A DNA stretch of 35,088 bases from JAWWAH01 sp033721415 (GTDB lineage: Bacteria; Patescibacteriota; Minisyncoccia; Spechtbacterales; 2-12-FULL-38-22): assembly GCA_033721415.1 (NCBI GenBank), contig JAWWAH010000004.1:1-35088 (forward strand), read 5' to 3'. A program made the position numbers and the translations under genes. Below, one piece after another: positions 22,463-30,015 of the stretch (position 1 is the first letter of the stretch; every line of letters begins with the position of its first letter). Below the pieces are notes generated by a model. It was not told the DNA's origin, did no database searches, and saw only the letters and a list, made by a program, of their open reading frames with translations.

Positions 22463-23920
22463 ATGACAAAACAAATAAGAAAAAGGCTTTTTTATCTATT
22501 TGCCATAATATTCTTTGCCACAATACCTCTAATAGTATTTTATACTCAGGGATACAGGGTTGATTTTGACGAACTCAAGGTTGTAGAAACAGGTGGTATG
22601 GATCTTGATATATCAAATTCAGGCACAAGGGTCTATTTAAACGATGAGCTCGAAAAGGAGACAATTTTTATATTTAGAAGCGCAGTATTTAGAAACATAC
22701 TCCCAGGAACATATAAAGTCCTTATAGAAAAAACAGGATATCAAGATTGGGTAAAAACAGTTCAGGTTGAAGCAGGGCGCGTAGCAAAGTATATCAGTAT
22801 ACGCCTATTCCCTCAAGAAATGCAAAAAACAGAAATTTTAACCGATGTAAGAGATATATCAATGTCGCCCAATGATAGATTCGCAATAGTCCAGATGCCA
22901 AGCTCTATAACGACTGGAACCAGTACACAAAAAACAATACAAATATCTATGTTGGAGCTCAACAGGCCTTCAGTTAGGCCTATTCTTGCCTTAGCACCCT
23001 CAGACAAGCTGATAGATATCGGTTGGTCTTCTAATTCGGATATATTTTATATGTTAATCAATGGCACCGCAGGTAAAACTTTATATACTGGAAGAGTTGG
23101 AGAAGTGCAAGAATTAACGAACTGGAATCCCTTCCTGCGCAGGAGCTTTCCGGCCGCATATAACGAAAATAACATAATAATAATGAGCAACTCTACAGAG
23201 TCCTTGTTCGTGTTACAAGAAGAGCCAGCAAGAACAACAAAAGAGGATTCTATAACAACATATTCTTTAAGCAGGCTAGACCTAAATCCACCAACAATAC
23301 GCCCAAATATAATGACTGGCATAACAGCTGCTAGTATAACAGGAGATGATATATTTTACACAGACGAAGACGGAATCGTATACAAATCAAATATATCATC
23401 CCCCCGACCAGAACAACTGACCCAAACTGGAATAGCAAAACCAGGAAGTATAAAAGAAATAATAGTACATCCTAGTCAGGAAATAATAGCCATAAGTAGT
23501 AAATCAGGCTTGTATCTTTGGCAAAGAGAATTGCCTCTAGAGAAAATATCAGAGCAAGTAGCAGGGTTTGCCTTTGCGCCAGATGGAGAAAAGGCAATGT
23601 ACTGGGATGCTGACCAGATTACTGTTTATTGGCTTGAAGAAGTATTTGGGCCACCCCAAAGGATGCGCGGAACTGAAGAAATTATTGATCAATTCAGTAA
23701 TATCCAAAATGCTGTGTGGGCCACAGATCAATCAGCGCATATAGCAATCCAAACAAATACAGACATATTACTTGCAGAATTAGACTCACGAAGCAATAGG
23801 AATATTGCACGCTATGAACTCCCTTCTCAGAATAATCTTTTTGTCAGGATACTGGGCAACTTAGAGCTATACACAATAGACAAAGAAACTTCTTCCTTAC
23901 TACAACTCAATTACGAGTAA
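22463..23920 (+). CDS. Membrane-anchored PEGA-domain / beta-propeller-like protein
   Basis: A single membrane segment (RLFYLFAIIFFATIPLIVF, about residues 8-26) is followed by a PEGA-like domain near 45-115 (TRVYLNDELEKE, LPGTYKVLIEKTGYQDW, VEAGRVAKYISIRL). From about 120 to the end there are WD40/TolB-like repeat strands such as DVRDISMSPNDRFAIVQ, KLIDIGWSSNSDIFYML and VAGFAFAPDGEKAMYWD. It probably sits outside the cytoplasmic membrane, binding glycan or protein. It is the only large plus-strand gene in the window. A strong terminator follows. The enzymatic role, if any, is unknown. Confidence 0.82.
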   Translation: MTKQIRKRLFYLFAIIFFATIPLIVFYTQGYRVDFDELKVVETGGMDLDISNSGTRVYLNDELEKETIFIFRSAVFRNILPGTYKVLIEKTGYQDWVKTVQVEAGRVAKYISIRLFPQEMQKTEILTDVRDISMSPNDRFAIVQMPSSITTGTSTQKTIQISMLELNRPSVRPILALAPSDKLIDIGWSSNSDIFYMLINGTAGKTLYTGRVGEVQELTNWNPFLRRSFPAAYNENNIIIMSNSTESLFVLQEEPARTTKEDSITTYSLSRLDLNPPTIRPNIMTGITAASITGDDIFYTDEDGIVYKSNISSPRPEQLTQTGIAKPGSIKEIIVHPSQEIIAISSKSGLYLWQRELPLEKISEQVAGFAFAPDGEKAMYWDADQITVYWLEEVFGPPQRMRGTEEIIDQFSNIQNAVWATDQSAHIAIQTNTDILLAELDSRSNRNIARYELPSQNNLFVRILGNLELYTIDKETSSLLQLNYE

Positions 23921-23940
23921 GACTAAACACGTAGACATTA

Positions 23941-23970
23941 AAAAACAACGCCGGTACCGGCGTTGTTTTT
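23941..23970. terminator. Bidirectional terminator between the PEGA gene and the small basic-peptide gene
   Basis: A perfect 30-bp palindrome with arms AAAAACAACGCCGGT / ACCGGCGTTGTTTTT. With T tracts on both strands it can serve the plus-strand gene before it and the minus-strand small gene after it. Confidence 0.92.
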
Positions 23971-23982
23971 TAATGCACAGAA

Positions 23983-24078
23983 TTATTTCTTCTTCTTTTT
24001 GTGCTTATTGCGGCGACGAATCTTTTTGCGTTTTCTTCGCTTAACCGACTTCCTTTTGTTTTTTATTTTAGTTCCCAT
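23983..24078 (-). CDS. Tiny basic ribosomal-type peptide, bS22/mS38 (AURKAIP1/COX24)-like, 31 aa
   Basis: The 31-codon ORF begins MGTKIKNKRKSVKRRKRKKI and continues RRRNKHKKKKK. This composition and the MGTxIKxKRK start match the small bS22/mS38-like peptides, such as the mycobacterial form that begins MGSVIKKRRKRM. Those bind the small ribosomal subunit near the decoding centre. The gene is last in line behind rpsI and ends at a strong palindromic terminator, which supports a ribosomal role. ATG start, AT-rich upstream region, no Shine-Dalgarno. Very low complexity makes homology claims weak, but position, start motif and length agree. Confidence 0.72.
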   Translation of the reverse strand: MGTKIKNKRKSVKRRKRKKIRRRNKHKKKKK

Positions 24079-24129
24079 TTGATCATATATAATTTAAGTA
24101 TATATCTATCTTCGATATATTATTCCAAA

Positions 24130-24199
24130 CAAACTATCGTTTGCTCCAGTCCCCCATCGCCCCCCGGGACTCCAGCATCGCAAGCTATCGCTTGCTCCA
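24130..24199 (-). repeat. Duplicated rpsI 3' end forming serial hairpins
   Basis: The last 15 bases of rpsI, including its stop (24185-24199), recur at 24134-24148 with one change. Each copy sits in a hairpin with loop GATA on the minus strand: GCAAGC/GCTTGC and CAAAC/GTTTG. A GGGACT/AGTCCC pairing lies between them. The cluster may act as a 3' stabiliser or weak terminator of the ribosomal operon. Confidence 0.55.
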
Positions 24200-24625
24200 C
24201 TGTGGTGCTTTTCTAGCTTTCTTAAGACCGTATTTCTTTCTTTCCTTTTGACGAGGATCTCTTTTAAGATACCCAGACTTCTTTAAGCGTAAACGTAGTT
24301 CAGGATCGTATTCAACTAATGCACGTGCTAAACCATGACGTATAGCCTCTGCCTGACCAGAAAGACCTCCTCCTGAAACAACCACAGTAACACCAAACTT
24401 TTCAACCATTTTAATCTTCCTTAGAGGTGCATTTGCTGTTGTTGCTAATTCTTCCGTCGGCAAATATTCTTCATAGTCTTTTCCATTTATAACTATTTTA
24501 CCAGAGTCATCTTCCATAAGACGAACCCTTGCAACAGAGGTTTTTCTTCTGCCTACGGCTTCATAGTATTTGCCTTTTTTGGCTTTTTTCTTTGTCTTTT
24601 TTTCTTCTTTTTTAGTAGTAGCCAT
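24185..24625 (-). CDS. rpsI: 30S ribosomal protein S9
   Basis: Small-subunit protein whose C-terminal tail reaches the P-site tRNA. YYEAVGRRKTSVARVRL opens the core after a Lys-rich N-terminal stretch. SGQAEAIRHGLARALVEYDPELR and the ending KKARKAPQWSKR are diagnostic. I use the ATG at 24625 (146 aa); an upstream start at 24643 would overlap rplM and adds no family residues. The basic N-terminal extension of about 20 residues is longer than usual. Seven bases after rplM, as in most bacteria. Confidence 0.97.
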   Translation of the reverse strand: MATTKKEEKKTKKKAKKGKYYEAVGRRKTSVARVRLMEDDSGKIVINGKDYEEYLPTEELATTANAPLRKIKMVEKFGVTVVVSGGGLSGQAEAIRHGLARALVEYDPELRLRLKKSGYLKRDPRQKERKKYGLKKARKAPQWSKR

Positions 24626-24632
24626 AATATTT

Positions 24633-25046
24633 CTATTCCTCAACTATTAAACGATTTAATCTATTTTTTCGTAAACGATTATCAGGTAACATCCCGTGCA
24701 CTGCCCAACGTATTATCTTTGATGGGTCTTGCTCTAAAACTTCTTCAAAACTTCTTCCTCGCATTCCTCCAGGATATCCTGAATAGTGATAATAGATTTT
24801 ATCACTCTTCTTTTTACCTGTTACCTTAACTTTTTTAACATTTTTAACTCTAACAACAACGCCTCCTTTATCATGATTGGGTTGATAATCTGCTCTATGT
24901 TTCCCTTGAAGATAAAAAGCTATCTCAGAAGCAGCTCTTCCTAGCACTTTGCCTTTTAAATCAATTACAATCTCTTCGGGCTTTTCTTTAGATGCTTTCT
25001 TTTTTGTTTTAGCCGCTTTTGATGCGGATGTTTTTTTCTTTGCCAT
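24633..25046 (-). CDS. rplM: 50S ribosomal protein L13
   Basis: Early assembly protein of the large subunit. VIDLKGKVLGRAASEIAFYLQGKHRADYQPNHDKGGVVVRVKN and YPGGMRGRSFEEVLEQDPSKIIRWAVHGMLP (segments of the usual fold) are intact, ending in LRKNRLNRL. The first 24 residues are an Ala/Lys-rich extension not typical of L13. 137 residues. It lies nine bases after rplQ and just before rpsI. Confidence 0.97.
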   Translation of the reverse strand: MAKKKTSASKAAKTKKKASKEKPEEIVIDLKGKVLGRAASEIAFYLQGKHRADYQPNHDKGGVVVRVKNVKKVKVTGKKKSDKIYYHYSGYPGGMRGRSFEEVLEQDPSKIIRWAVHGMLPDNRLRKNRLNRLIVEE

Positions 25047-25055
25047 GATACTTTA

Positions 25056-25406
25056 TTATTCTACAAATTCAATAATGGAACGTGGCGCTGCATCTCCTGC
25101 TCTGCGCCCTCTCTTAACTATTCTTGTGTATCCTCCTGGACGATCTTTAAAACGTGGTCCAATTTCATTTAATAACTTAGCTGTTGTTTCTTCTGTAAAG
25201 TTCCTTCTTAGCATTCTCTGAGTGTGCATTGTTCCTTTTCGGCTTTTAGTTATCCATTTTTCAATATATGGACGCAATGCTTTTGCACGAGCCTGAGTTG
25301 TCTCTATGCGCTCATACTTAACCAAAGCCTCCGCTAAACTTTGCATTAAAGCCTCTCTTTGATCTCGCTTCCTATTAAGTTTTCTTCCCTTTGTCCTCTT
25401 CCTCAT
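25056..25406 (-). CDS. rplQ: 50S ribosomal protein L17
   Basis: Large-subunit protein near the exit tunnel. KGRKLNRKRDQREALMQSLA matches the family start (normally KLgR...hR.al), and ETTQARAKALRPYIEKWITK plus GGYTRIVKRGRRAGDAAP complete it. 116 residues, normal. It begins two bases after the rpoA stop, so translational coupling is likely. Confidence 0.97.
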   Translation of the reverse strand: MRKRTKGRKLNRKRDQREALMQSLAEALVKYERIETTQARAKALRPYIEKWITKSRKGTMHTQRMLRRNFTEETTAKLLNEIGPRFKDRPGGYTRIVKRGRRAGDAAPRSIIEFVE

Positions 25407-25408
25407 GA

Positions 25409-26179
25409 TTATTTTTTAGTTGTCTTTTTCTTCTTCGTTGTTGAAGATGACTTTTTCTTTTTCGTTGTTTTCTTTTTCTTTTTCGTTGTTTTCTTTTTTT
25501 TCTTCTCTTTTTTTATAGCTTCCAGTTGATCAAGTAAAACATCAACAGCGTCACCGAAAGCATCTTCTGGATCGATGGTTCCATCTGTTGTTATATCAAG
25601 TAGCAAGCGATTATAGTCTGTTCTGTCGCCAACACGCATATTTTCTACTTCAAAATTAACTTTCAATACTGGAGTAAATATTGCATCTAACCTGATAACT
25701 CCGATGTCCTTTTTGTCTTTATCCTCCTTATCTACTTGGATATATCCCATACCCCGTTCAACCTTAAATTCAGCATCAAACTTTGATTTTGCAGAGGTAA
25801 GAGTTGCTATATGTGCATCCTTATTAATAATCTCTACTTGGCTTGGTGCTTCTATATCTTTAGCTGTAATTTCTTTCTTTCCTTTTGCTTTGATAGTAAG
25901 AGTCTGTGGTTCATCACCGTGCAGCAAAAGCCTAACTTGCTTAAGATTCAGACTAACTTCTAAAAGATCTTCCTTGATGCCGTCCACTGTAGAAAATTCG
26001 TGAGGAACACCCTCTATCTTTGCTGATGTAATAGCCGCTCCCGGAAGAGACGAATACAATACTCGGCGAAGTGCATTCCCGATTGTTGATCCATAACCTG
26101 GGTATAGTTCGCTAATTTCTAAAACTGCTCTATTGCCGTCTTTTTCTATAACTTTTGGCTTTTTTGGTAGTGAAATCAT
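25409..26179 (-). CDS. rpoA: RNA polymerase alpha subunit lacking the C-terminal domain
   Basis: Alpha dimerises to start RNA polymerase assembly. The N-terminal domain is complete: ELYPGYGSTIGNALRRVLYSSLPGAAIT, GVPHEFSTVDGIKEDLLEV, and NFEVENMRVGDRTDYNRLLLDITTDGTIDPEDAF broken across domains 1 and 2. After about residue 222 the helix-hairpin-helix C-terminal domain is missing, replaced by a roughly 34-residue Lys/Thr/Ser tail. Total 256 versus about 320-330 in most bacteria. Without the CTD, UP-element and classical activator contacts would be absent; the basic tail might contact DNA non-specifically (inference). The low-complexity tail could in principle hide a frameshift, but no CTD motif is found downstream. 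Confidence 0.95.
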   Translation of the reverse strand: MISLPKKPKVIEKDGNRAVLEISELYPGYGSTIGNALRRVLYSSLPGAAITSAKIEGVPHEFSTVDGIKEDLLEVSLNLKQVRLLLHGDEPQTLTIKAKGKKEITAKDIEAPSQVEIINKDAHIATLTSAKSKFDAEFKVERGMGYIQVDKEDKDKKDIGVIRLDAIFTPVLKVNFEVENMRVGDRTDYNRLLLDITTDGTIDPEDAFGDAVDVLLDQLEAIKKEKKKKKTTKKKKKTTKKKKSSSTTKKKKTTKK

Positions 26180-26266
26180 GATTTAGCTTATTTGCTAATT
26201 AACTTTCTGCTTGCCTCTATAAGGGACTTATTAGCTGAAAGAAAAAAGCTTTAAAATAATTAAGAT
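26180..26266. other. Spacer between rpsD and rpoA
   Basis: An 87-bp gap inside the ribosomal cluster, much longer than the 1-30 bp gaps around it. It is AT-rich with TTAGCT and AGCTAA elements that could pair loosely. No clear terminator or promoter was found. Confidence 0.3.
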
Positions 26267-26755
26267 TTATCGTGAATAAAACTCAATGACTGTTTGAAAA
26301 TTAAATGGTTGAGTTTCTTCTTTTATATTTGGTAATGCGTTTAATTTAAATTCTCTCTTTTTCTTATCTAGGGTTATCCAAGAAGGAGGTTCGTGTTTTT
26401 TCATTCTCATCTCGTATTCTTCCCATAGCCCATTATCCTTGCTGCCATCTCTAACGCTTATAACATCCCCTACTTTTATTGAATACGAAGGAACAGTAGT
26501 TTTTCTGCCGTTTACTGTAATATGCCCGTGACTTGTCATTTGTCTTGCCATCCTTCTGGTGGATGCAAATCCTGAACGAAACACAAGGGTATCAAGGCGT
26601 AATTCAAGTAATGTAAAAATTCCAGCCGGATCCCCGCCTTGATCAAAATATCGTCTAAACTGGCGCTCTCGCAAGCCATATTCGTTCCTTATTTTTTGCT
26701 TTTCGGCCAATTGAAGGCCGTATTCTGATTTTTGTCTTGATCCTCTTCTTGCCAT
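26267..26755 (-). CDS. rpsD: 30S ribosomal protein S4, N-terminally short
   Basis: Primary 16S-binding protein. It begins with ARRGSRQKSEYGLQLAEKQK, equal to about residue 40 of standard S4, so the N-terminal segment and its possible zinc site are absent. The S4 RNA-binding domain is intact: LRLDTLVFRSGFASTRRMAR, then SHGHITVNGRKTTVPSYSIK and VGDVISVRDGS. I chose the ATG at 26755 (162 aa, versus about 200 in the family), one base after rpsK. Starting at 26791 would overlap rpsK without adding homologous sequence. Confidence 0.96.
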   Translation of the reverse strand: MARRGSRQKSEYGLQLAEKQKIRNEYGLRERQFRRYFDQGGDPAGIFTLLELRLDTLVFRSGFASTRRMARQMTSHGHITVNGRKTTVPSYSIKVGDVISVRDGSKDNGLWEEYEMRMKKHEPPSWITLDKKKREFKLNALPNIKEETQPFNFQTVIEFYSR

Positions 26756-26756
26756 G

Positions 26757-27194
26757 TTATACTCTTCTTGGTTTGGGTGGACGACATCCATTATGAGGAA
26801 CGGATGTTACATCCTTAATTGAAACTACATTTAAACCTTTTCCTGTTAAGGCTCTTATAGCTGAATCTCTACCCGAGCCAATACCACTTACAGAAATATG
26901 AACTTGTTTCATGTCTATCTTTTCAAGTTTTTCGAGTAAAATATCTACTACCTGTGTAGCGGCATAAGGGGTAGCCTTTCTTGGTCCCTTAAAACCAGCT
27001 CCTCCTGCGCTTGCCCAAGCAAGAACATTGCCATTTTCATCCGTAGCAGAAAGCATTGTGTTATTATAGCTTGCCTTAATATGAAAATTAGCCCTCTCTA
27101 CAACGCGGGGTTTCTTTTTCTTCTTAGCTGCCTTTGCCTTTGCTTTTTTGGAGCCTCCTCCTCCTTTTATTGTTGCTACTCTTTTTTTACCCAT
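26757..27194 (-). CDS. rpsK: 30S ribosomal protein S11
   Basis: Platform protein of the small subunit near the Shine-Dalgarno helix. HIKASYNNTMLSATDENGNV, WASAGGAGFKGPRKATPYAA and the ending SVPHNGCRPPKPRRV are diagnostic. The first 30 residues are a Lys/Ala/Gly-rich extension. 145 residues. Gap of 29 bases to rpsM and one base to rpsD. Confidence 0.97.
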   Translation of the reverse strand: MGKKRVATIKGGGGSKKAKAKAAKKKKKPRVVERANFHIKASYNNTMLSATDENGNVLAWASAGGAGFKGPRKATPYAATQVVDILLEKLEKIDMKQVHISVSGIGSGRDSAIRALTGKGLNVVSIKDVTSVPHNGCRPPKPRRV

Positions 27195-27223
27195 TTTTAA
27201 TCTTTTTTACGAATTTTAAAATA

Positions 27224-27613
27224 TTATTTAGGAGTTGGTGCTGGCTTTCTTCCAGATCCAACAGTAGCCCTCTTGTTACCTCTTACTGTCCTAGAGTTAG
27301 TCTTTGTTCTTTGACCTCTCACGGGTAGTCCTGCTGCATGTCTCTGCCCTCTGTATGCTCCAGTTTCTTTTAATCTTTTAATGTTGTTTCTAACTTCACG
27401 CTTTAAATCTCCTTCTATTACATATTTTTCAGGAATTAACCCTCTCAAGGAATTTAACTCTTCTGTAGTTAGGTCTTTTGTTCTAGTATCTTTATCAATA
27501 TTTAATTCATCTAATATATCCTCACTACGCGAATTACCTATACCGTGTATATAGGTTAAAGCGATTACTATTCTTTTGTTGTCGGGAATTTCTACCCCTG
27601 CTATACGTGCCAT
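27224..27613 (-). CDS. rpsM: 30S ribosomal protein S13
   Basis: Head protein contacting the P-site tRNA and 5S side of the ribosome. MARIAGVEIPDNKRIVIALTYIHGIG opens it (in two parts), with RLKETGAYRGQRHAAGLPVRGQRT and KTNSRTVRGNKRAT near the end. 129 residues. It follows rpmJ by seven bases, the standard bacterial order. Confidence 0.97.
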   Translation of the reverse strand: MARIAGVEIPDNKRIVIALTYIHGIGNSRSEDILDELNIDKDTRTKDLTTEELNSLRGLIPEKYVIEGDLKREVRNNIKRLKETGAYRGQRHAAGLPVRGQRTKTNSRTVRGNKRATVGSGRKPAPTPK

Positions 27614-27620
27614 AATAATT

Positions 27621-27737
27621 TTATCCCTGTCGTTGCTTGTGACGAGGGTTTGAAGAACAAATTACATACAGACGTCCTTTGCGTCGCACTAATTTGCACT
27701 GCTTACATATTTTTTTTACTGATGCTCTTACTTTCAT
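27621..27737 (-). CDS. rpmJ: 50S ribosomal protein L36, zinc-binding form
   Basis: A 38-residue protein starting MKVRASVKKICKQCKLVRRK and ending NPRHKQRQG. Cys11, Cys14, Cys27 and His33 form the zinc-ribbon ligands of the C+ type L36. It lies between infA and rpsM, exactly as in most bacteria, with 28 bases to infA. Confidence 0.97.
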   Translation of the reverse strand: MKVRASVKKICKQCKLVRRKGRLYVICSSNPRHKQRQG

Positions 27738-27765
27738 TTTATTATCAAAATAAGTTTCGCTCTTA

Positions 27766-27987
27766 TTATTTGTATCTATACACTATTCTCCCACGCTCAT
27801 CATTAGGCCCAACTTCTATTGTAACTTTATCACCTACTAATATTCTAATACGATTAATTCGCATCTTTCCTGATAGGTACGAAAGTATTTCGCGCCCATC
27901 TTCAAGTTCTACTCTAAATAGTGTATTTGGGAGAGCCTCTACGACCACTCCTTCTTTTCTTTCTATGTTATTATTTTTGTCAGACAT
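27766..27987 (-). CDS. infA: Translation initiation factor IF-1
   Basis: OB-fold protein that blocks the A site during initiation. ERKEGVVVEALPNTLFRVEL, YLSGKMRINRIRILVGDKV and the ending GRIVYRYK are diagnostic. With the ATG at 27987 it has 73 residues; the ORF runs 28 codons further upstream, but that part overlaps the promoter at 28024-28052 and is not IF-1-like. It is the first gene of the ribosomal cluster. Confidence 0.97.
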   Translation of the reverse strand: MSDKNNNIERKEGVVVEALPNTLFRVELEDGREILSYLSGKMRINRIRILVGDKVTIEVGPNDERGRIVYRYK

Positions 27988-28001
27988 AAAACTAATCAAA
28001 T

Positions 28002-28013
28002 AACGGCTTAAGC
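28002..28013 (-). other. Leader palindrome of the ribosomal operon
   Basis: CGGCTTAAGCCG, a perfect 12-bp palindrome, lies right after the predicted transcription start and 14 bases before the infA ATG. A 5'-end hairpin here could stabilise the mRNA or be a control site. Confidence 0.45.
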
Positions 28014-28023
28014 CGCCTAATAA

Positions 28024-28052
28024 AGGATAGCAAAATATATATATCCCGTCAA
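28024..28052 (-). promoter_or_regulatory. Promoter of the infA-rpmJ-rpsM-rpsK-rpsD-rpoA-rplQ-rplM-rpsI cluster
   Basis: On the minus strand TTGACG (28047-28052), 17 bases, TATCCT (28024-28029). The leader to infA would be about 30 bases. The -35 hexamer abuts the inverted-repeat element at 28053-28165. Confidence 0.65.
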
Positions 28053-28165
28053 CCCCCACACTAATTAACAAGTATCCTGACTCTTTTAATTAACTGCTGT
28101 ACATAAACTACAAGCTGGGATCTAACTATAGTTCTTTTAGAAATGATCGTTGATTGGTGTGGGGG
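28053..28165. mobile_element. Possible MITE-like element, 113 bp
   Basis: Ends are CCCCCACACTAATTAAC (28053-28069) and its inverted counterpart GTTGATTGGTGTGGGGG (28149-28165), matching at 15 of 17 positions. TCAA directly flanks both ends (28049-28052 and 28166-28169), as a target-site duplication would. The AT-rich interior codes for nothing. Alternatives are a paired protein-binding site or a terminator-like hairpin with a 79-base loop. No second copy is present in this window. Confidence 0.4.
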
Positions 28166-28179
28166 TCAAGCCCTAGTAG

Positions 28180-29994
28180 CTATTGCTGCTCAAGCTTGTG
28201 ACCATAATCTACTTCTATTGTAATATCTTCTTCTCCAGAAGGCACTCTATTCACCCAAAATGGCCAAAATCGAACTTGAGCTTTTTCTAATTCGCTCATT
28301 CTAGATAGTGTCTTTCTAACCTCTGTTTCGTCTTTTCCCTTAATACTTTCCATAACCGATTCTGTGCTCAATCGTCTATTAAATACTTGATCAACATTTA
28401 CAGAAAACTCAACATATCCATCTTCATATTCTATTTCTTTCACAAAATACTTAATTGAACGCTGATCCGAAAGCTCATAATCACTACTATATTTTGTTGA
28501 ATTTATAAAATATCTTTCTATTGCATTATTTACATCTTGCTCTGAGATAAGAAATGCCTGAGCAACCGCAACAGCACGTGACTGAAAGGTCGTCTTTCTA
28601 TCATTAGCTCTTGCATCAAATTCAATGTTTTGTATCTTGGATTCAAAAGATTCCTCTAGTACAGTCAATGATTCAGGTGCTTTGGCTCTAAGTTGAGCAG
28701 ACACAGTAGGCAAAAACTCTTCTTCTATTTTATTTCTTGCATCATTAATATCTTCCTCTGTAACAATTGTAGCAACTCCCTGAAATCCGCCGGTCATCTT
28801 GCTTTCACTTTTACCATAAAAGTTCAAATACTTATCTGTGCCCTTAAATCCGGGGATGGAAAATGTAGTAGGTCCTATGTTGTACTCATCTCCAGGCTCA
28901 GCTGCCTCTACATTAACATTAATAGAGCTTGGAATTATTCTTCCTGCTTCAACCTGAGCACCCGGAACAACAACAGTTTCTGTAGTACGGAATAATTTTC
29001 CATCTGCTGATATAAATCTTGTAGAAGCAACTAACGTTTGTGGTGCAGAACTATATTCGTTGTATACTCTAATATCACCACTAGCATACTCCTCTATATC
29101 GGCTTTACCAGTTGCATTAAATGTAAAAGTGTTTTCCTGCTTTTCTTCTATAACCTGGGCAGGTATAGTGCCCTTTTCTAGGTTTGCAGAAGATATATTG
29201 CTATCTGCTAGTAAAGAAAACTCCATCTTATCCTGAACACTTTTTGGATGTAGTGTGATTGTTGCTTTGGGTAAAACCTCAGCTGCAGCGTAATATCCTC
29301 CGCCTAATGCAGCTATTACTGCAATAGCTATCAATACATGAACAACACGCCCCTTAAATACTCTAAATGGGGCTGATAACATCGAGCCGATTTTTTTCTT
29401 ATTAATACTAGGGGCTTTAATCTTTTTACTCTTCTTGGTCTTGGGTGTGTACTCTGAAACATGAAAGTCTTTGCCTAGTTCTTCTTGGGCTAGATCTTCC
29501 TGTGCTTCTTCTCCTGTTACAACTTCCTTAACTTCTTCTCGCTCCATTTTCCTACTCTTTTCACTTGCAAACCTTCTAAGGTCCGCAATAGGTGGCGCTG
29601 CGCCAGAACGCTCTGGGGGCAAGATATCAGCAACTGGACGTAAGTTCTTAGATTCTGGCTCTGGCTTAGGTCTACGAGCTGGAGGTTCTTGCTTTTTAGA
29701 ATTTTCCTCAATGGAAGCCTGAGCTTCAAGAGAAACTTTTTCTGCGAGCTTTTGTATCCTTGGATCTTTTGACACTACAACTATATTTTTGCCAACACTC
29801 TCAGATTCTCTTTTTAGAAGTTGGAAGTTAAGAACATTTTGAGCTATATAAGCACCTTCAGGAACAACTAAATAAATATTATCAGCCTCATCGGAAACTA
29901 TTTGATCAAGAACTCCAGCTAATTCGTCGGACACACTAATATGTAAAACAGACGAGCTTGGGGATAGATTTATTTGTACTTTCTTTTTAGACAT
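28180..29994 (-). CDS. Large single-pass membrane protein, 604 aa (unknown; baseplate-J-like annotation possible)
   Basis: An N-terminal domain (1-90) of alternating strands and helices has NIYLVVPEGAYIAQNVLNFQ and IVVVSKDPRIQKLAEKVSL. A proline- and charge-rich linker (95-200) comes next, then one membrane helix (about 217-238, VVHVLIAIAVIAALGGGYYA). The outer region of about 365 residues is rich in beta strands. Proteins of this layout in reduced genomes are sometimes labelled baseplate J-like; I cannot confirm this from motifs. It starts 21 bases after the FtsA/PilM-like gene, so the two may form a cytoplasmic ATPase plus membrane partner, as PilM and PilN do. Function not assigned. Confidence 0.8.
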   Translation of the reverse strand: MSKKKVQINLSPSSSVLHISVSDELAGVLDQIVSDEADNIYLVVPEGAYIAQNVLNFQLLKRESESVGKNIVVVSKDPRIQKLAEKVSLEAQASIEENSKKQEPPARRPKPEPESKNLRPVADILPPERSGAAPPIADLRRFASEKSRKMEREEVKEVVTGEEAQEDLAQEELGKDFHVSEYTPKTKKSKKIKAPSINKKKIGSMLSAPFRVFKGRVVHVLIAIAVIAALGGGYYAAAEVLPKATITLHPKSVQDKMEFSLLADSNISSANLEKGTIPAQVIEEKQENTFTFNATGKADIEEYASGDIRVYNEYSSAPQTLVASTRFISADGKLFRTTETVVVPGAQVEAGRIIPSSINVNVEAAEPGDEYNIGPTTFSIPGFKGTDKYLNFYGKSESKMTGGFQGVATIVTEEDINDARNKIEEEFLPTVSAQLRAKAPESLTVLEESFESKIQNIEFDARANDRKTTFQSRAVAVAQAFLISEQDVNNAIERYFINSTKYSSDYELSDQRSIKYFVKEIEYEDGYVEFSVNVDQVFNRRLSTESVMESIKGKDETEVRKTLSRMSELEKAQVRFWPFWVNRVPSGEEDITIEVDYGHKLEQQ

Positions 29995-30015
29995 TATTTA
30001 AATATTATGTAAAAT

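Noticed and set aside
27988..28071. N-terminal extension of infA by 28 codons
   Set aside because: IF-1 normally starts at the MSDK-type methionine; the extension covers the operon promoter and a leader palindrome.
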